Shown here piece after piece: positions 51,407 through 60,330 of a stretch of DNA of 64,000 nt (position 1 is the first letter of the stretch; each line of letters begins with the position of its first letter). The stretch comes from Actinomadura sp. K4S16 (GTDB lineage: Bacteria; Actinomycetota; Actinomycetes; Streptosporangiales; Streptosporangiaceae), in NCBI RefSeq assembly GCF_008327685.1, contig NZ_BDDE01000012.1, forward strand, positions 744,001 to 808,000. The letters run 5' to 3'. Made by a program: the position numbers and the translations under genes. Below the pieces are notes generated by a model. That model made no database searches. It had not been told where the DNA came from and saw only the letters and a program-made list of their open reading frames with translations.

Positions 51407-52306
51407 TCAGTACCAGTGGTGCGCCTGCCACCAGGACCAGGCGCCGCACGGGTCCTTGTAGCGCGCCTTGATGTAGCCGAGCCCCCACGCGATCTGGGTG
51501 GGGGAGCTGGTGCGCCAGTCTGCGCCCGCGCTGGCCAGCTTGGAGCCGGGCAGCGCCTGCGGGATGCCGTAGGCGCCGCTGGAGGGGTTCTCGGCGCGCT
51601 CGTTCCAGCCGCTCTCGTGGTTCCACAGCGTCAGCAGGGACGGCCAGCAGCGGCCCCACCCCTTGAGCTCGTTCATCTTCTTGCCGTACGCCTTGTTCTG
51701 CCCGGCGCTCGGGTTCGACTTGGCGAGCCGCTCGCGCTCCTGCTGGGCCTTGAGCTTCGCCCGCGCCGCCGCGTCCCGCTTGGCCTTCTCCTTGAGCCGC
51801 TTCAGCTCGCGCTGGTGCTCCTTGTAGGCGCGCTCCTTGGCGACGGCGACCGCGTCGGCCGCGACCTTGTCCATGTCGGACGCCGAGGTCAGCCTCGCGA
51901 GCATGTCGTTCGTCGACAGGCCCGCGCTCGCGGCCTTCGGCGGCTCGCTGGCGTCGTCGACGAAGCTGCCGAGGTCGACCACCGTCAGCGCGGTGCCGAG
52001 CGCGGCGATCGCCGCGATGGTGATGGTGACGTTGCTGGTGAGCACCCGGCGCACGCGGCCGCCGCCTTCGGGGGCGTCGCCGGGCGCCTCGGGCTTGCCG
52101 TACGGGTCGCGGGGCTCGTCCGGGCCGAACGGGTCCGGCCCGTAGGGGTCCGCCGCGTCGCGGCCGTCAGGGGCCCTGCGCGGCTCCGGCACGCGGGTGG
52201 CGCGCCTGGTGCCGGCCTTCCTGGAGGAGCGGCGGCCCCCCGCGCCTCGGCGAGCGGCTCCGGCTTCCTCGGCGGGACGTCTGCGCGTGCCGTGACTCTG
52301 TGGCAT
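51407..52306 (-). CDS. Lytic transglycosylase-like cell-wall protein
   Basis: 299 residues: long disordered cytoplasmic segment, one membrane helix (LTSNVTITIAAIAALGTALTVV, about 89-110), an extracytoplasmic Lys/Arg/Ala coiled coil (KERAYKEHQRELKRLKEKAKRD), and a C-terminal lysozyme-like domain with the catalytic Glu in LLTLWNHESGWNERAENPSSGAYGIPQALPGSK and WGLGYIKARYKDPCGAWSWW. This matches actinobacterial transglycosylase-like/aggregation-promoting-factor C-terminal domains. ATG 52306; the leader contains a 9-bp hairpin and no clear purine-rich site. Confidence 0.85.
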   Translation of the reverse strand: MPQSHGTRRRPAEEAGAARRGAGGRRSSRKAGTRRATRVPEPRRAPDGRDAADPYGPDPFGPDEPRDPYGKPEAPGDAPEGGGRVRRVLTSNVTITIAAIAALGTALTVVDLGSFVDDASEPPKAASAGLSTNDMLARLTSASDMDKVAADAVAVAKERAYKEHQRELKRLKEKAKRDAAARAKLKAQQERERLAKSNPSAGQNKAYGKKMNELKGWGRCWPSLLTLWNHESGWNERAENPSSGAYGIPQALPGSKLASAGADWRTSSPTQIAWGLGYIKARYKDPCGAWSWWQAHHWY

Positions 52307-52331
52307 AGGAGAAGACCGCCTTATCGCCCGG

Positions 52332-52372
52332 GTGTCGTGTCGTCGATGAGCCGCTACGTGCCATCGACGAGC
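52332..52372 (-). promoter_or_regulatory. Hairpin in the transglycosylase leader
   Basis: On the minus strand TCGTCGATG pairs with CATCGACGA (9 bp) around a 13-nt loop, about 35-70 nt before ATG 52306. The start region is GGCGGTCTTCTCCTATG, so ribosome access could be structure-controlled. It lacks the diagnostic GACAGCTAAC of c-di-AMP (ydaO) riboswitches. Confidence 0.35.
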
Positions 52373-52399
52373 AAGTACGCAGGCCGGACGATACCCGGT

Positions 52400-52942
52400 T
52401 CACCCGGCCCGGCGTCCACGGCCGCGTTCCCCGCCGGGGTTGAGCAGCTCCACGTCGCCGGCGGCGAGACGCGCCGGCTGCAGCGCCTCGAACAGCTCGC
52501 GGTGCATCCCGTCGAACGCCGCGAGGGCGCTGCCGGGCGCCTCCAGCGCCAGGCTCACCTCGTTGGCCCGCTCCCGTCCCGCCTCGGTGACCTCGACGAG
52601 CGTGGCGCGCCGGTCGCGGGGGTGCGGGGTGCGGCGGACGAGCCCGACCGCCTCCAGCTGGTCCACGGTGAGCTTCACCGTCGTCGGATGCATCATCAGG
52701 ATCCGGCCGAGCGTGCTCAGCCGGGCACGCCCGTGGACGGTGAGGGCGAGCGTGGTCAGCAGGAAGTATCCGGTCTGGGTGAGATCCAGCCGCTTCAGCT
52801 CGACGTCCAGCGCCTTCTTGAGCAACTGGTTGAGCCGCCCGACCGAGCAGATCGCCAGGAACGGCCACGGATCGCCGAGCAGCCCCTGGTCCTCCCAGCG
52901 GTCGCGGACGCCCATGACCAGGGGGTCCACGCGGTCGTTCAT
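52400..52942 (-). CDS. MarR family transcriptional regulator
   Basis: 180 residues: DPWPFLAICSVGRLNQLLKKALDVELKRLDLTQTGYFLLTTLAL, the winged helix HGRARLSTLGRILMMHPTTVKLTVDQLEAVGLVRRTPHPRDRRATLVEVTEAG. ATG 52942 (GAAGAAGAG upstream). Divergent from the mce operon by about 320 bp containing two perfect palindromes, so it is the leading candidate for the mce regulator. Confidence 0.9.
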   Translation of the reverse strand: MNDRVDPLVMGVRDRWEDQGLLGDPWPFLAICSVGRLNQLLKKALDVELKRLDLTQTGYFLLTTLALTVHGRARLSTLGRILMMHPTTVKLTVDQLEAVGLVRRTPHPRDRRATLVEVTEAGRERANEVSLALEAPGSALAAFDGMHRELFEALQPARLAAGDVELLNPGGERGRGRRAG

Positions 52943-53077
52943 CTCTTCTTCTACGCCTCGTCGCGCCTCGGTCTGCACCGGCTGATCGTAGCTTCGGACA
53001 AAACCAGATGTAAGTACTCGCTTCTTAGACCTTCTTCCAATAGAGTGCCTCAAATCACAGGCGGTGCCCGTGTGCTC

Positions 53078-53106
53078 TTGACGGTGCGCGGATCCGCGTG
53101 TGGTAA
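53078..53106 (+). promoter_or_regulatory. Putative mce operon promoter with palindromic spacer
   Basis: TTGACG (53078-53083), 17-bp spacer, TGGTAA (53101-53106). The spacer contains the perfect 12-bp palindrome CGCGGATCCGCG (53087-53098). Confidence 0.45.
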
Positions 53107-53107
53107 C

Positions 53108-53125
53108 CGGTCTCGGCCGAGACCG
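53108..53125. promoter_or_regulatory. 18-bp perfect palindrome at the mce promoter
   Basis: CGGTCTCGGCCGAGACCG, both 9-bp arms identical in inverse, immediately after the putative -10. Ideal MarR-type operator position; the assignment to the adjacent MarR is inferred. Confidence 0.7.
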
Positions 53126-53224
53126 CTGTGGCGCGCACGACAGAACAGACGAGGGCGCCGCCGTGGCACGGCAGGATCCGGTGTTTCGGATGGGCGCCGA
53201 CGTCCGAGCACAAAGGAGGCTGGA

Positions 53225-53266
53225 GTGACCCTTCGCATCCCCGCCCCGGGGGAGGGCACCGGCTGA
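53225..53266 (+). CDS. Possible 13-aa leader minigene coupled to yrbEA
   Basis: GTG 53225 has a strong AAAGGAGG 5 nt upstream and encodes TLRIPAPGEGTG before TGA, which overlaps ATG 53266 of yrbEA (TGATG). This would be translational coupling. It may instead be the residue of a lost upstream gene. yrbEA also has its own GGGGGAGGG site. Confidence 0.35.
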   Translation: MTLRIPAPGEGTG

Positions 53267-54069
53267 TGGCCCTGAGCCTGAACAAGGCCCCGGACCTGGC
53301 ACGCAGACGCGTCGGGCGAGCGCTCGACGAGACCGGACTGCTGTGCGTGACCCTTCTCGAAGGGCTGCGCCGCACCTGGGACCTGCGCCAGTGGTGGGGC
53401 GAGTTCGTCGAGCAGTGCTGGTTCCTCGCGCGCGTCACCAGCGTTCCCGTGATGCTCATCGCGGTCCCGCTGGGCGCGACGATCTCCCTGCAGGTGGGCG
53501 ACATCGCCCGGCAGCTCGGCGCCCAGTCGGGCACCGGGGCGCTGCTCACCGCGGCGATGATCCAGCAGGTGGCGCCGCTGGCCGCCGCGCTGCTGGTCTC
53601 CGGGGTGGGCGGGTCGGCCATCACCGCCGACATGGGCGCCCGCAACATCCGCGACGAACTCGCGGCGATGGAGGTCATGGGCATCAACCCGATCCACCGC
53701 CTGGTCACCCCCAGGCTGTGGGCGGCGAGCATGGTGTCCGGGCTGCTGTGCTCGGTGGTGATCCTGGCGGGCATCGTCGGCGGCTACTACTTCAACGTCA
53801 TCCAGCAGGGCGTCAGCCCCGGCGCGTTCTTCGACGGAGCCACGACCCTGCTGCAGTTCTCGGACCTGATGATCACCCTGTTCAAGGCGTGGGTGTTCGG
53901 GTTCATCGCCGCCGCCGTCGCCTGCTACATGGGCATGAACTGCGACTTCGGGCCCGTCGGTGTGGGCCGCGCGGTCAACAAGGCGGTGGTCGTCACCTCG
54001 ATCGTGGTGTTCGCGACGAACTACATCCTCACCATGATCTACCAGGTCCTCTTCCCCCCGAGGTTCTGA
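53266..54069 (+). CDS. yrbEA: YrbE/MlaE-type permease A of the mce system
   Basis: 267-residue ABC-type permease subunit in the inner membrane that pairs with YrbEB and an MceG ATPase to drive lipid import through MCE proteins. MlaE features: WWGEFVEQCWFLARVTSVPVMLIAVPLGATISLQVG, VSGVGGSAITADMGARNIRDELAAMEVMGINPIHRLVTPR (the EAMxVMGIDP-type cytoplasmic loop), and about five membrane helices. Overlaps the next gene by 1 bp. Confidence 0.93.
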   Translation: MALSLNKAPDLARRRVGRALDETGLLCVTLLEGLRRTWDLRQWWGEFVEQCWFLARVTSVPVMLIAVPLGATISLQVGDIARQLGAQSGTGALLTAAMIQQVAPLAAALLVSGVGGSAITADMGARNIRDELAAMEVMGINPIHRLVTPRLWAASMVSGLLCSVVILAGIVGGYYFNVIQQGVSPGAFFDGATTLLQFSDLMITLFKAWVFGFIAAAVACYMGMNCDFGPVGVGRAVNKAVVVTSIVVFATNYILTMIYQVLFPPRF

Positions 54070-54923
54070 TGGTCGCCATATCCCCCGTCCGCAAGCTGGG
54101 CCGCGCCGTCAGGGGCCGCACCGCGGGCCTCGCCGCGTCGGCCGACCTGCCGGTCTTCCTCGGCAGGGTCCTGTACCACCTGTTCTTCGACATCATCATC
54201 CGCCGCAAGTACGGCAAGACCCTCGCCAAGCAGGTCAGCGACATCACCGTCGGCGTCGGCGCGCTCGTCATCGGCGGCGGCATGATCTTCGTGATCGCGA
54301 CGATGTCGCTCGCCACCGGCGCGATGGTCGGCCTGCAGGGCTACCCGGGCCTGGAGCGCATCGGCGCCGAGGCCTTCACCGGCCTGGTCGCGAGCTACTC
54401 CAACGTCCGCGAGGTCACCCCGATCATCGCGGGCGTCGCGCTGGTCGCGCAGGTCGGCACCGGGTTCACCGCCGAGATCGGCGCGATGCGGATCTCCGAG
54501 GAGATCGACGCGCTGGAGGTCATGGGCATCAACTCGCTGGCCTACCTGGTGTGCACCAGGGTCGCGGCCGGCGTGATCGCGCTGGTGCCGCTGTACCTGG
54601 TCTCGCTCTTCATGGCGTTCTTCGCCACGAGGTTCATCACGATCCAGTACTTCGGCCTGTCACCCGGCATCTACGACTACTACTTCCACCTCTACCTGCC
54701 GCCGATCGACGTGTTCTACAGCGTCATCAAGGTCGCGGTGTTCGCCTTCATCATCATGTTCATCCACTGCTACCGCGGCTACTACGCGGCGGGCGGCCCG
54801 GTCGGCGTCGGCGTCGCCGCCGGCCGCGCCATCCGGGAGTCGACCATCCTGATGATCCTGATGAACCTGGTCCTGTCGTACATCTTCTGGGGCAACGGCG
54901 GCACGGTGAGGCTGACCGGATGA
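54069..54923 (+). CDS. yrbEB: YrbE/MlaE-type permease B of the mce system
   Basis: 284 residues. Same fold as yrbEA: VGVGALVIGGGMIFVIATMSLATGAMVGLQGY, GTGFTAEIGAMRISEEIDALEVMGINSLAYLVCTR, several TM helices, and a YYFHLYLPPIDVFYSVIKVAVFAF helix. Start ATG 54069 overlaps the yrbEA stop; the stop overlaps the first MCE gene (ATGA). Forms the heterodimeric permease. Confidence 0.93.
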   Translation: MVAISPVRKLGRAVRGRTAGLAASADLPVFLGRVLYHLFFDIIIRRKYGKTLAKQVSDITVGVGALVIGGGMIFVIATMSLATGAMVGLQGYPGLERIGAEAFTGLVASYSNVREVTPIIAGVALVAQVGTGFTAEIGAMRISEEIDALEVMGINSLAYLVCTRVAAGVIALVPLYLVSLFMAFFATRFITIQYFGLSPGIYDYYFHLYLPPIDVFYSVIKVAVFAFIIMFIHCYRGYYAAGGPVGVGVAAGRAIRESTILMILMNLVLSYIFWGNGGTVRLTG

Positions 54924-56014
54924 GCGACGAATCACTCTCCAGCCGCTCCCGGACGGCTTTCGGACTGGTCGGCGCCGGCGTCATCGCGGCGGCCGCGGCG
55001 TTCGTCGCGGTCGGCTCCACGCCGTCCCACGCGGGCTCCACCTACTACGAGGCGACGTTCGACCGCGCCGGGCAGGGGCTCGACCCCGGCAAGTCCGATG
55101 TGAAGGTCCGCGGGATCGCGGTCGGCGCCGTCGACCGCATCGAGCTCGACGGCAACGGCAAGGTCACCGTCCGGCTCCGGGTCGACAAGGGCATAAAGAT
55201 CGCCGACACGGCGGTCGCGACCGTCGAGCCGGTCTCGGTGTTCGGCCCGAAGGACCTCGCCCTCGACCTCGGCGCGCACGAGCTGAGCGGCCCCTACCTG
55301 AAGGACGGCGGCCGGATCGCGAAGACCAACGACCCGCAGGAGCTGTCGGACACGGCCTGGCCCACCTACCGGCTCACACGGGCGATCAACCCCGACGACG
55401 TGGCGACGATCCTGCACACGTTCGGCGCCGGGCTCTCCGGGCAGGGGCCCGCGCTCCGCCGGACGATCGACAACGGCGCGATCGTCGTCGACGCGACCTA
55501 CAAGGACCGGGCCGCCATCCAGTCGCTGCTGAACGACATCAACGGCCTGTCCGGCACGTTCGCGGCGCGCGGCGACACGATCACCAGGTTCGCCGGGGAC
55601 TTCAACCAGCTGGCCCGGGTCATCAACGAGCGTCCCGACAAGGTCACCCAGCTGCTGGACCAGTCGGCCAGGCTCGGCCAGACGGTCGGCACGAACCTGG
55701 AGCAGCACGGCCGCAACCTCGGCAAGATCATCGACTCGGGCGGCCAGGTCGTGCACGTGTTCAACGAGCAGCGCCGCAACGTTCCGGTCATGATCGACAG
55801 CCTGACCGGGTTCTTCGGCCTGCTGGCGCAGATCATCCGCATCCCCGGCCCGGAGGGCACGCTGATCGCCCAGGCGCGCAACGACCTCCCGCTGGACATC
55901 TGCCAGATCATCATCGACGTCTGCCCGGCCTCGCCGAAGGCGACGGCGTTCGACGTGCCGCTGCCCGGCGCGGGCGGCGGGCAGGGCGGCGCGGCGACGG
56001 GGGCGCGGCCGTGA
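54920..56014 (+). CDS. MCE family protein (MceA position)
   Basis: 364 residues: N-terminal TM (FGLVGAGVIAAAAAFVAVG), MCE/MlaD domain (about 38-130: YYEATFDRAGQGLDPGKSDVKVRGIAVGAVDRIEL and the VEPVSVFGPKDLALDL strand), then a long helical domain (DRAAIQSLLNDINGLSGTFA, NQLARVINERPDKVTQLLD) and a Gly/Pro tail. Extracytoplasmic part of the lipid conduit. Two late Cys (ICQIIIDVC). Confidence 0.9.
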   Translation: MSDESLSSRSRTAFGLVGAGVIAAAAAFVAVGSTPSHAGSTYYEATFDRAGQGLDPGKSDVKVRGIAVGAVDRIELDGNGKVTVRLRVDKGIKIADTAVATVEPVSVFGPKDLALDLGAHELSGPYLKDGGRIAKTNDPQELSDTAWPTYRLTRAINPDDVATILHTFGAGLSGQGPALRRTIDNGAIVVDATYKDRAAIQSLLNDINGLSGTFAARGDTITRFAGDFNQLARVINERPDKVTQLLDQSARLGQTVGTNLEQHGRNLGKIIDSGGQVVHVFNEQRRNVPVMIDSLTGFFGLLAQIIRIPGPEGTLIAQARNDLPLDICQIIIDVCPASPKATAFDVPLPGAGGGQGGAATGARP

Positions 56015-57090
56015 GCCCGCGGATGCGCGGCAAGGCCGCGCGCGGGCCCGAGTACACCACGATCCTGAAGTTCGGGGTGTTCGTGGTGCTGACCGGGCTG
56101 CTCACCTTCTACATCGGCCAGCAGATCCTCGGCACGAGCTTCAAGTCCCGCTACCGGCTGTCCGCCACGTTCGACGACGTCACCGGCCTGCTGGAGGGCG
56201 ACGCCGTGAAGGTCGCGGGCACGCCCGTCGGCCAGGTCGAGAGCATCAAGGTCGTGCGCGGCAAGGCCGTGGTCAAGATGGCCGTCGACAAGGAGGTCCG
56301 GCTGCCCGCCGACTCCACCGCCGCGATCCGCTGGCGCAACGTGATGGGCCAGCGGGTCGTCTACCTGGAGCCCGGGTCGAGCCAGGCCAAGCTGGGCAAC
56401 GGCGACCGCGTCCCGCACACCAGGTCGGTGGTGGACCTCGGCGACATCGTCAACAGCCTCGGCCCGCTCACCCGCAACCTGGACCCGAACCAGCTCAACA
56501 AGATCCTCTTCGCCTTCTCCCAGGCGCTGGACGGCAACGAGCAGAGCATCTCGCTGCTGACCCAGAACCTGGACCTGCTGCTCCAGACGTTCGCGGCCCG
56601 GAAGAAGACGATCAAGGGGATGATCGACGACTACGAGACGGTGAGCGACGCGATCGCCACCCGGGACCGGCAGATCGCCGCGAGCGTCGACAACCTGGAG
56701 TCGCTGACCAGGGTCTTCGCGAACAACCGGCGGCTGCTGGAGAACGCGGTCGTGGAGATCTCCGGCGTCACCACCAACCTCAACCAGGTGCTCGGCGGCA
56801 ACGACGCGCAGCTCGCCCGCATCATCACCAACCTCGGCAGGTTCAGCGAGACGTTCCGGCTGAACGTCGACCAGCTGGAGAAGATGGTGCAGCAGCTCCC
56901 GCTGACGCTCCGGCAGCTGTTCGCCTCCGCGAACGGCGGCCACTACCTGCGTACCAACGCGCTCTGCCTGAACCTCGTGCAGGGCCCCTGCCCGTTCCCG
57001 ATGGAGCTTCCGAGATCGCCCGGCGCGGGCCAGCCCAGCAAGGACGACCTCACCAAGCTCAAGAAGATGCTCATGGGAGGTGGCGGCTGA
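56011..57090 (+). CDS. MCE family protein (MceB position)
   Basis: 359 residues from GTG 56011 (overlaps the previous stop). Single N-terminal TM (LKFGVFVVLTGLLTFYIGQQIL), MCE domain RLSATFDDVTGLLEGDAVKVAGTPVGQVESIKV with WRNVMGQRVVYLEPG, then a coiled helical domain (SLLTQNLDLLLQTFAARKKTIKGMIDDYE) and C-terminal Cys in LCLNLVQGPCPFP. Confidence 0.9.
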   Translation: MSPRMRGKAARGPEYTTILKFGVFVVLTGLLTFYIGQQILGTSFKSRYRLSATFDDVTGLLEGDAVKVAGTPVGQVESIKVVRGKAVVKMAVDKEVRLPADSTAAIRWRNVMGQRVVYLEPGSSQAKLGNGDRVPHTRSVVDLGDIVNSLGPLTRNLDPNQLNKILFAFSQALDGNEQSISLLTQNLDLLLQTFAARKKTIKGMIDDYETVSDAIATRDRQIAASVDNLESLTRVFANNRRLLENAVVEISGVTTNLNQVLGGNDAQLARIITNLGRFSETFRLNVDQLEKMVQQLPLTLRQLFASANGGHYLRTNALCLNLVQGPCPFPMELPRSPGAGQPSKDDLTKLKKMLMGGGG

Positions 57091-58112
57091 TGGCGCTGAA
57101 GTCGCTGCGCGACGTCAACCAGAAGGTCGTCGCCATCGTCACCCTGGCCGCGCTCGGCGCGGGCTGCGTGTTCGCGTTCGCCATCGGCCAGCTGCACCTG
57201 CTCGACCGCGGCTACACGATGAGCGGGGAGTTCAGCGACACCGCCGGGCTGAAGAAGGGCCAGGACGTGCGGGTCGCCGGGGTGAAGTCCGGCCGGATCA
57301 CCTCCGTGGAGCCCGACTTCGCCCACGGCAGGGTCATCGTCAGGTGGCACGTGAACGCCGGCATCGACCTCGGCCCGAAGACCAGGGCCGAGATCCAGAC
57401 GACGACGCTCCTCGGCGGCCGGTACCTGCGGCTCTCCGGCCCGGTCTCCAAGCCCTACATGGCGGACGTGCCGGAGTCGCGGCGGCGGGTCCCGCTGTCG
57501 CGCACCAGCGTCCCGTTCACCGTGCCGGACGCCCTGGAGGGCGCGCAGAACATCGTCGGCAAGCTCGACCAGCGCAGCGTCGACAAGCTGCTCACCGAGG
57601 TCAACAAGATCAAGTCGCCGGGCGCGGTGAAGCTGCGCCGCATCCTGGTCAACATCCAGGAGGTGTCCCGGACGCTGAACGACTCCTACCCGCAGATCCA
57701 GCGGCTGATCGAGAACAGCAAGACGATCACCGGCACGCTGGCGGGCAAGGACCAGGAGCTGCGGCAGATCATCGACGCCAGCCAGGTGCTGCTGCAGTCG
57801 CTCGTCCGCCGCCGCAACGAGCTGGCCGCGGCGATCGGGCAGGGCAACCGGACCGTCCGGACGCTGTCCAACGTGATCTCCAGGAACCAGAAGGAGCTCG
57901 ACGGCCTGCTGTCCAACCTGCACCTGCTGACGACGCGGCTCGCGCCCAACATGGACGCGCTGAACACCGACTTCTCGCTGCTCGGCCCGACGTTCCAGCA
58001 GGTCGCCAACCTCAGGGGCAACGGCCAGTACATCGAGGGCCTGCTCACCGGGCTCGGCCCGCTGCAGCCGCCCGGTCCCATCTCGTCGCGGCGACCGCAG
58101 GGAGGCAACTGA
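57090..58112 (+). CDS. MCE family protein (MceC position)
   Basis: 340 residues. TM VVAIVTLAALGAGCVFAFAIG, MCE domain YTMSGEFSDTAGLKKGQDVRVAGVKSGRITSVEPD with AEIQTTTLLGGRYLRLSG, helical domain with ILVNIQEVSRTLNDSYPQIQRLIEN, Pro-rich end. Start ATG overlaps the previous stop by one base (TGATG). Confidence 0.9.
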   Translation: MALKSLRDVNQKVVAIVTLAALGAGCVFAFAIGQLHLLDRGYTMSGEFSDTAGLKKGQDVRVAGVKSGRITSVEPDFAHGRVIVRWHVNAGIDLGPKTRAEIQTTTLLGGRYLRLSGPVSKPYMADVPESRRRVPLSRTSVPFTVPDALEGAQNIVGKLDQRSVDKLLTEVNKIKSPGAVKLRRILVNIQEVSRTLNDSYPQIQRLIENSKTITGTLAGKDQELRQIIDASQVLLQSLVRRRNELAAAIGQGNRTVRTLSNVISRNQKELDGLLSNLHLLTTRLAPNMDALNTDFSLLGPTFQQVANLRGNGQYIEGLLTGLGPLQPPGPISSRRPQGGN

Positions 58113-59197
58113 TGAGCGGCGTCGGCACGGGGGGACGGCCCCCCGCGGGCTCGGTCAGCGGCGGGAGGAGAGGCCGGGTGAGAGGCGTCGCCGTCGCGCT
58201 CGGCCTCGCCATGACCGCCTCGCTCGGCGGCTGCTCGCTCGCCCCGTCCGCGAGCGGCGACCGCACCATGGTCGTCTACGTCCCGAAGGCCCGCTCCTTC
58301 TACGAGGAGTCGAAGGTCAAGGTGATGGGCGCCGACGTGGGGCTCGTCGACAAGGTCGAGAACCAGGGCGACCGGGTCAAGGTCACGTTCCACCTGCGGC
58401 GGAACGTGCCGCTGCCGGAGGGGGTGCAGGCCTCGATCGTCCCGCTGAACCTGATCGGCGAGCGCAACCTCGTCCTGCACCCGGCGTGGAAGCCGGGGCA
58501 GCCGAAGGAGACCTCGAACGTCATCCCGATCGAGCGCACCCACGTGCCCGTCGAGGTGGACGACGCGCTCAGCTCCTTCACCAACCTGGCCAACGCGCTC
58601 GACCCGACGAAGATGCAGAGCGCGCTCGGCACGGCCGCCGACACGGTGAAGGGCAACGGCGGGGAGTTCAACGCCACCCTGGAGCAGAGCGCCCGGCTCG
58701 TCGAGAACGTCGCAGGTCAGGACAAGGAGCTCATCGAGGTCGCACGGAACCTCGACCGGCTGGCCGGGGTGGTGCGCGGGCGCGAGCAGATCCTCGGCAC
58801 GATGATCCGCGACTTCGGCACCGCGAGCCAGGTGCTGAGCTCCGAGCGCGGCGAGCTCCAGCAGCTGATCGGCGGCATCCTGGAGCTGGCGAAGAACGGC
58901 GACAAGCTGCTGCAGAAGTACAAGGGGAACCTGCCGTACGACCTGGCGGTCCTCACCCGGACGGCTCTGATCCTCAAGGGCAACGCCAAGCAGCTGGCCC
59001 AGCTCATCCGCGTGCTGCCCGGAATCAGCGGCGCGCTCATCAACGGCTACAACCCGAAGAACAAGTCGCTGCAGATCCGGTTCGCCACGGACGCGTTCCT
59101 GCGGACCTGGCTCAAGGGGCTGATGAACTCCGACGAGGTCGGATGCCCGCTGCCCGCACCCAACTCCAACTGTCCCTGGCAGAACGGAGGCAACTGA
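58112..59197 (+). CDS. MCE family lipoprotein (MceD position)
   Basis: 361 residues. A lipoprotein signal (GVAVALGLAMTASLGGC, lipobox LGGC) replaces the usual signal anchor; then MCE domain MVVYVPKARSFYEESKVKVMGADVGLVDKVENQGDRVKVTFHL, LIGERNLVLHPAWKPG, and helical domain. Mycobacterial MceD is not a lipoprotein, so this operon has two lipidated MCE subunits. One-base overlap on both sides. Confidence 0.88.
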   Translation: MSGVGTGGRPPAGSVSGGRRGRVRGVAVALGLAMTASLGGCSLAPSASGDRTMVVYVPKARSFYEESKVKVMGADVGLVDKVENQGDRVKVTFHLRRNVPLPEGVQASIVPLNLIGERNLVLHPAWKPGQPKETSNVIPIERTHVPVEVDDALSSFTNLANALDPTKMQSALGTAADTVKGNGGEFNATLEQSARLVENVAGQDKELIEVARNLDRLAGVVRGREQILGTMIRDFGTASQVLSSERGELQQLIGGILELAKNGDKLLQKYKGNLPYDLAVLTRTALILKGNAKQLAQLIRVLPGISGALINGYNPKNKSLQIRFATDAFLRTWLKGLMNSDEVGCPLPAPNSNCPWQNGGN

Positions 59198-60330
59198 TGG
59201 GCAGGCCCGTCAACACCGCGCGGCGCGCGTCCGTCAACACCGCGCGGCGCCGCGCGTCCGCCGGCGGCAGGCTGCTGCTGGTGCTCGTCGTGGCCGCGGC
59301 CCTGGCCGTCTCCGGCTGCTCCTACAAGACGGCGGGGGCGCCGAAGGGCGGCCTGACGCTGACCGCCACGTTCGACGACGCGCAGGGCCTCGTCGCGGGG
59401 CACAGCGTGAAGATGTCCGACATCACGATCGGCACCGTCACGAAGGTCGAGCTCGCCGGGTACAAGTCGAAGGCGACGCTGTCCATCAAGGACGACGTCA
59501 AGATCCCGCAGGGCACCCGGGCGGAGATCAAGGTGACCTCGCTGCTCGGCGAGAACTACGTGGACCTGCAGATGCCGCCCGGCGCGAGCATGGACCGCGG
59601 CCCCTTCCTCGCCACCGGCGCGGTGATCACCGACACCAGCGTCCAGCCGGCGTTCGAGCAGGTCGTCGGGCAGGCCGGGCCGCTGATCCAGGCCCTCGCC
59701 GGGGACGACGTCGCGACCGTCGTGAACGCGGGCGCCACCGCCCTGGACGGCAACGGGCAGAAGCTGAACAAGACGATCGCGCAGGCGAGCGAGCTGCTCA
59801 GGATGTTCGCCGAGCAGCGCCGCGAGCTCGGCGAGTCGGTGGACCGGTTCGCCCGGCTCGGCCGGTCCCTCGCCAACGGCAGCGACGCCCTGGGCGAGAC
59901 CCCCGCGCAGCTCGAGCGCACCACCCGGATGCTGAACCGGGACAAGCACAAGATCATTGACATGGTCGACAAGCTCACCACGATGGCCCGCGAGCTGAAC
60001 GACAAGGTGCTGGAGGGCCGCATCCTGCGGTTCCGTGCGCTGCTGGCCGACCTCGACCCGGTCCTGGAGCAGCTCGGCAGCAACCGCAAGCGGCTCACGG
60101 CGCTGGTGGACGGCCTGGTCGAGTTCAGCGACAAGCTCCCGAAGGCGACCTACGACGGCCAGCTGCTGCTCTACCCGCTCCTGCGGATCACCTGGCCGGA
60201 CGGCAGGCCGATCTTCCAGGGGCAGAGCCCGAGCCCGAAGAAGCAGAAGACCGCCCGCACGCCCGAGATCCCGAAGCAGCTCCAGGGCGCCCTGCCGGAC
60301 CTCGACAAGATCCTGGAGCCGCGCGGATGA
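59197..60330 (+). CDS. MCE family lipoprotein (MceE position)
   Basis: 377 residues. Signal LLLVLVVAAALAVSGC with lipobox VSGC (MceE/Lpr type) after a short basic N-terminus with a repeated VNTARR motif; MCE domain TLTATFDDAQGLVAGHSVKMSDITIGTVTKVEL, TSLLGENYVDLQMPPG; helical domain to about 330; Lys/Pro-rich C-terminus. Overlaps the final MCE gene by 4 bp. Confidence 0.9.
   Translation: MGRPVNTARRASVNTARRRASAGGRLLLVLVVAAALAVSGCSYKTAGAPKGGLTLTATFDDAQGLVAGHSVKMSDITIGTVTKVELAGYKSKATLSIKDDVKIPQGTRAEIKVTSLLGENYVDLQMPPGASMDRGPFLATGAVITDTSVQPAFEQVVGQAGPLIQALAGDDVATVVNAGATALDGNGQKLNKTIAQASELLRMFAEQRRELGESVDRFARLGRSLANGSDALGETPAQLERTTRMLNRDKHKIIDMVDKLTTMARELNDKVLEGRILRFRALLADLDPVLEQLGSNRKRLTALVDGLVEFSDKLPKATYDGQLLLYPLLRITWPDGRPIFQGQSPSPKKQKTARTPEIPKQLQGALPDLDKILEPRG

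Noticed and set aside
51416-53224. Long plus-strand open frame ending at the mce operon
   Set aside because: Mostly antisense to the transglycosylase and MarR genes, with no ATPase motifs (no Walker A or ABC signature), so it is not the missing MceG.
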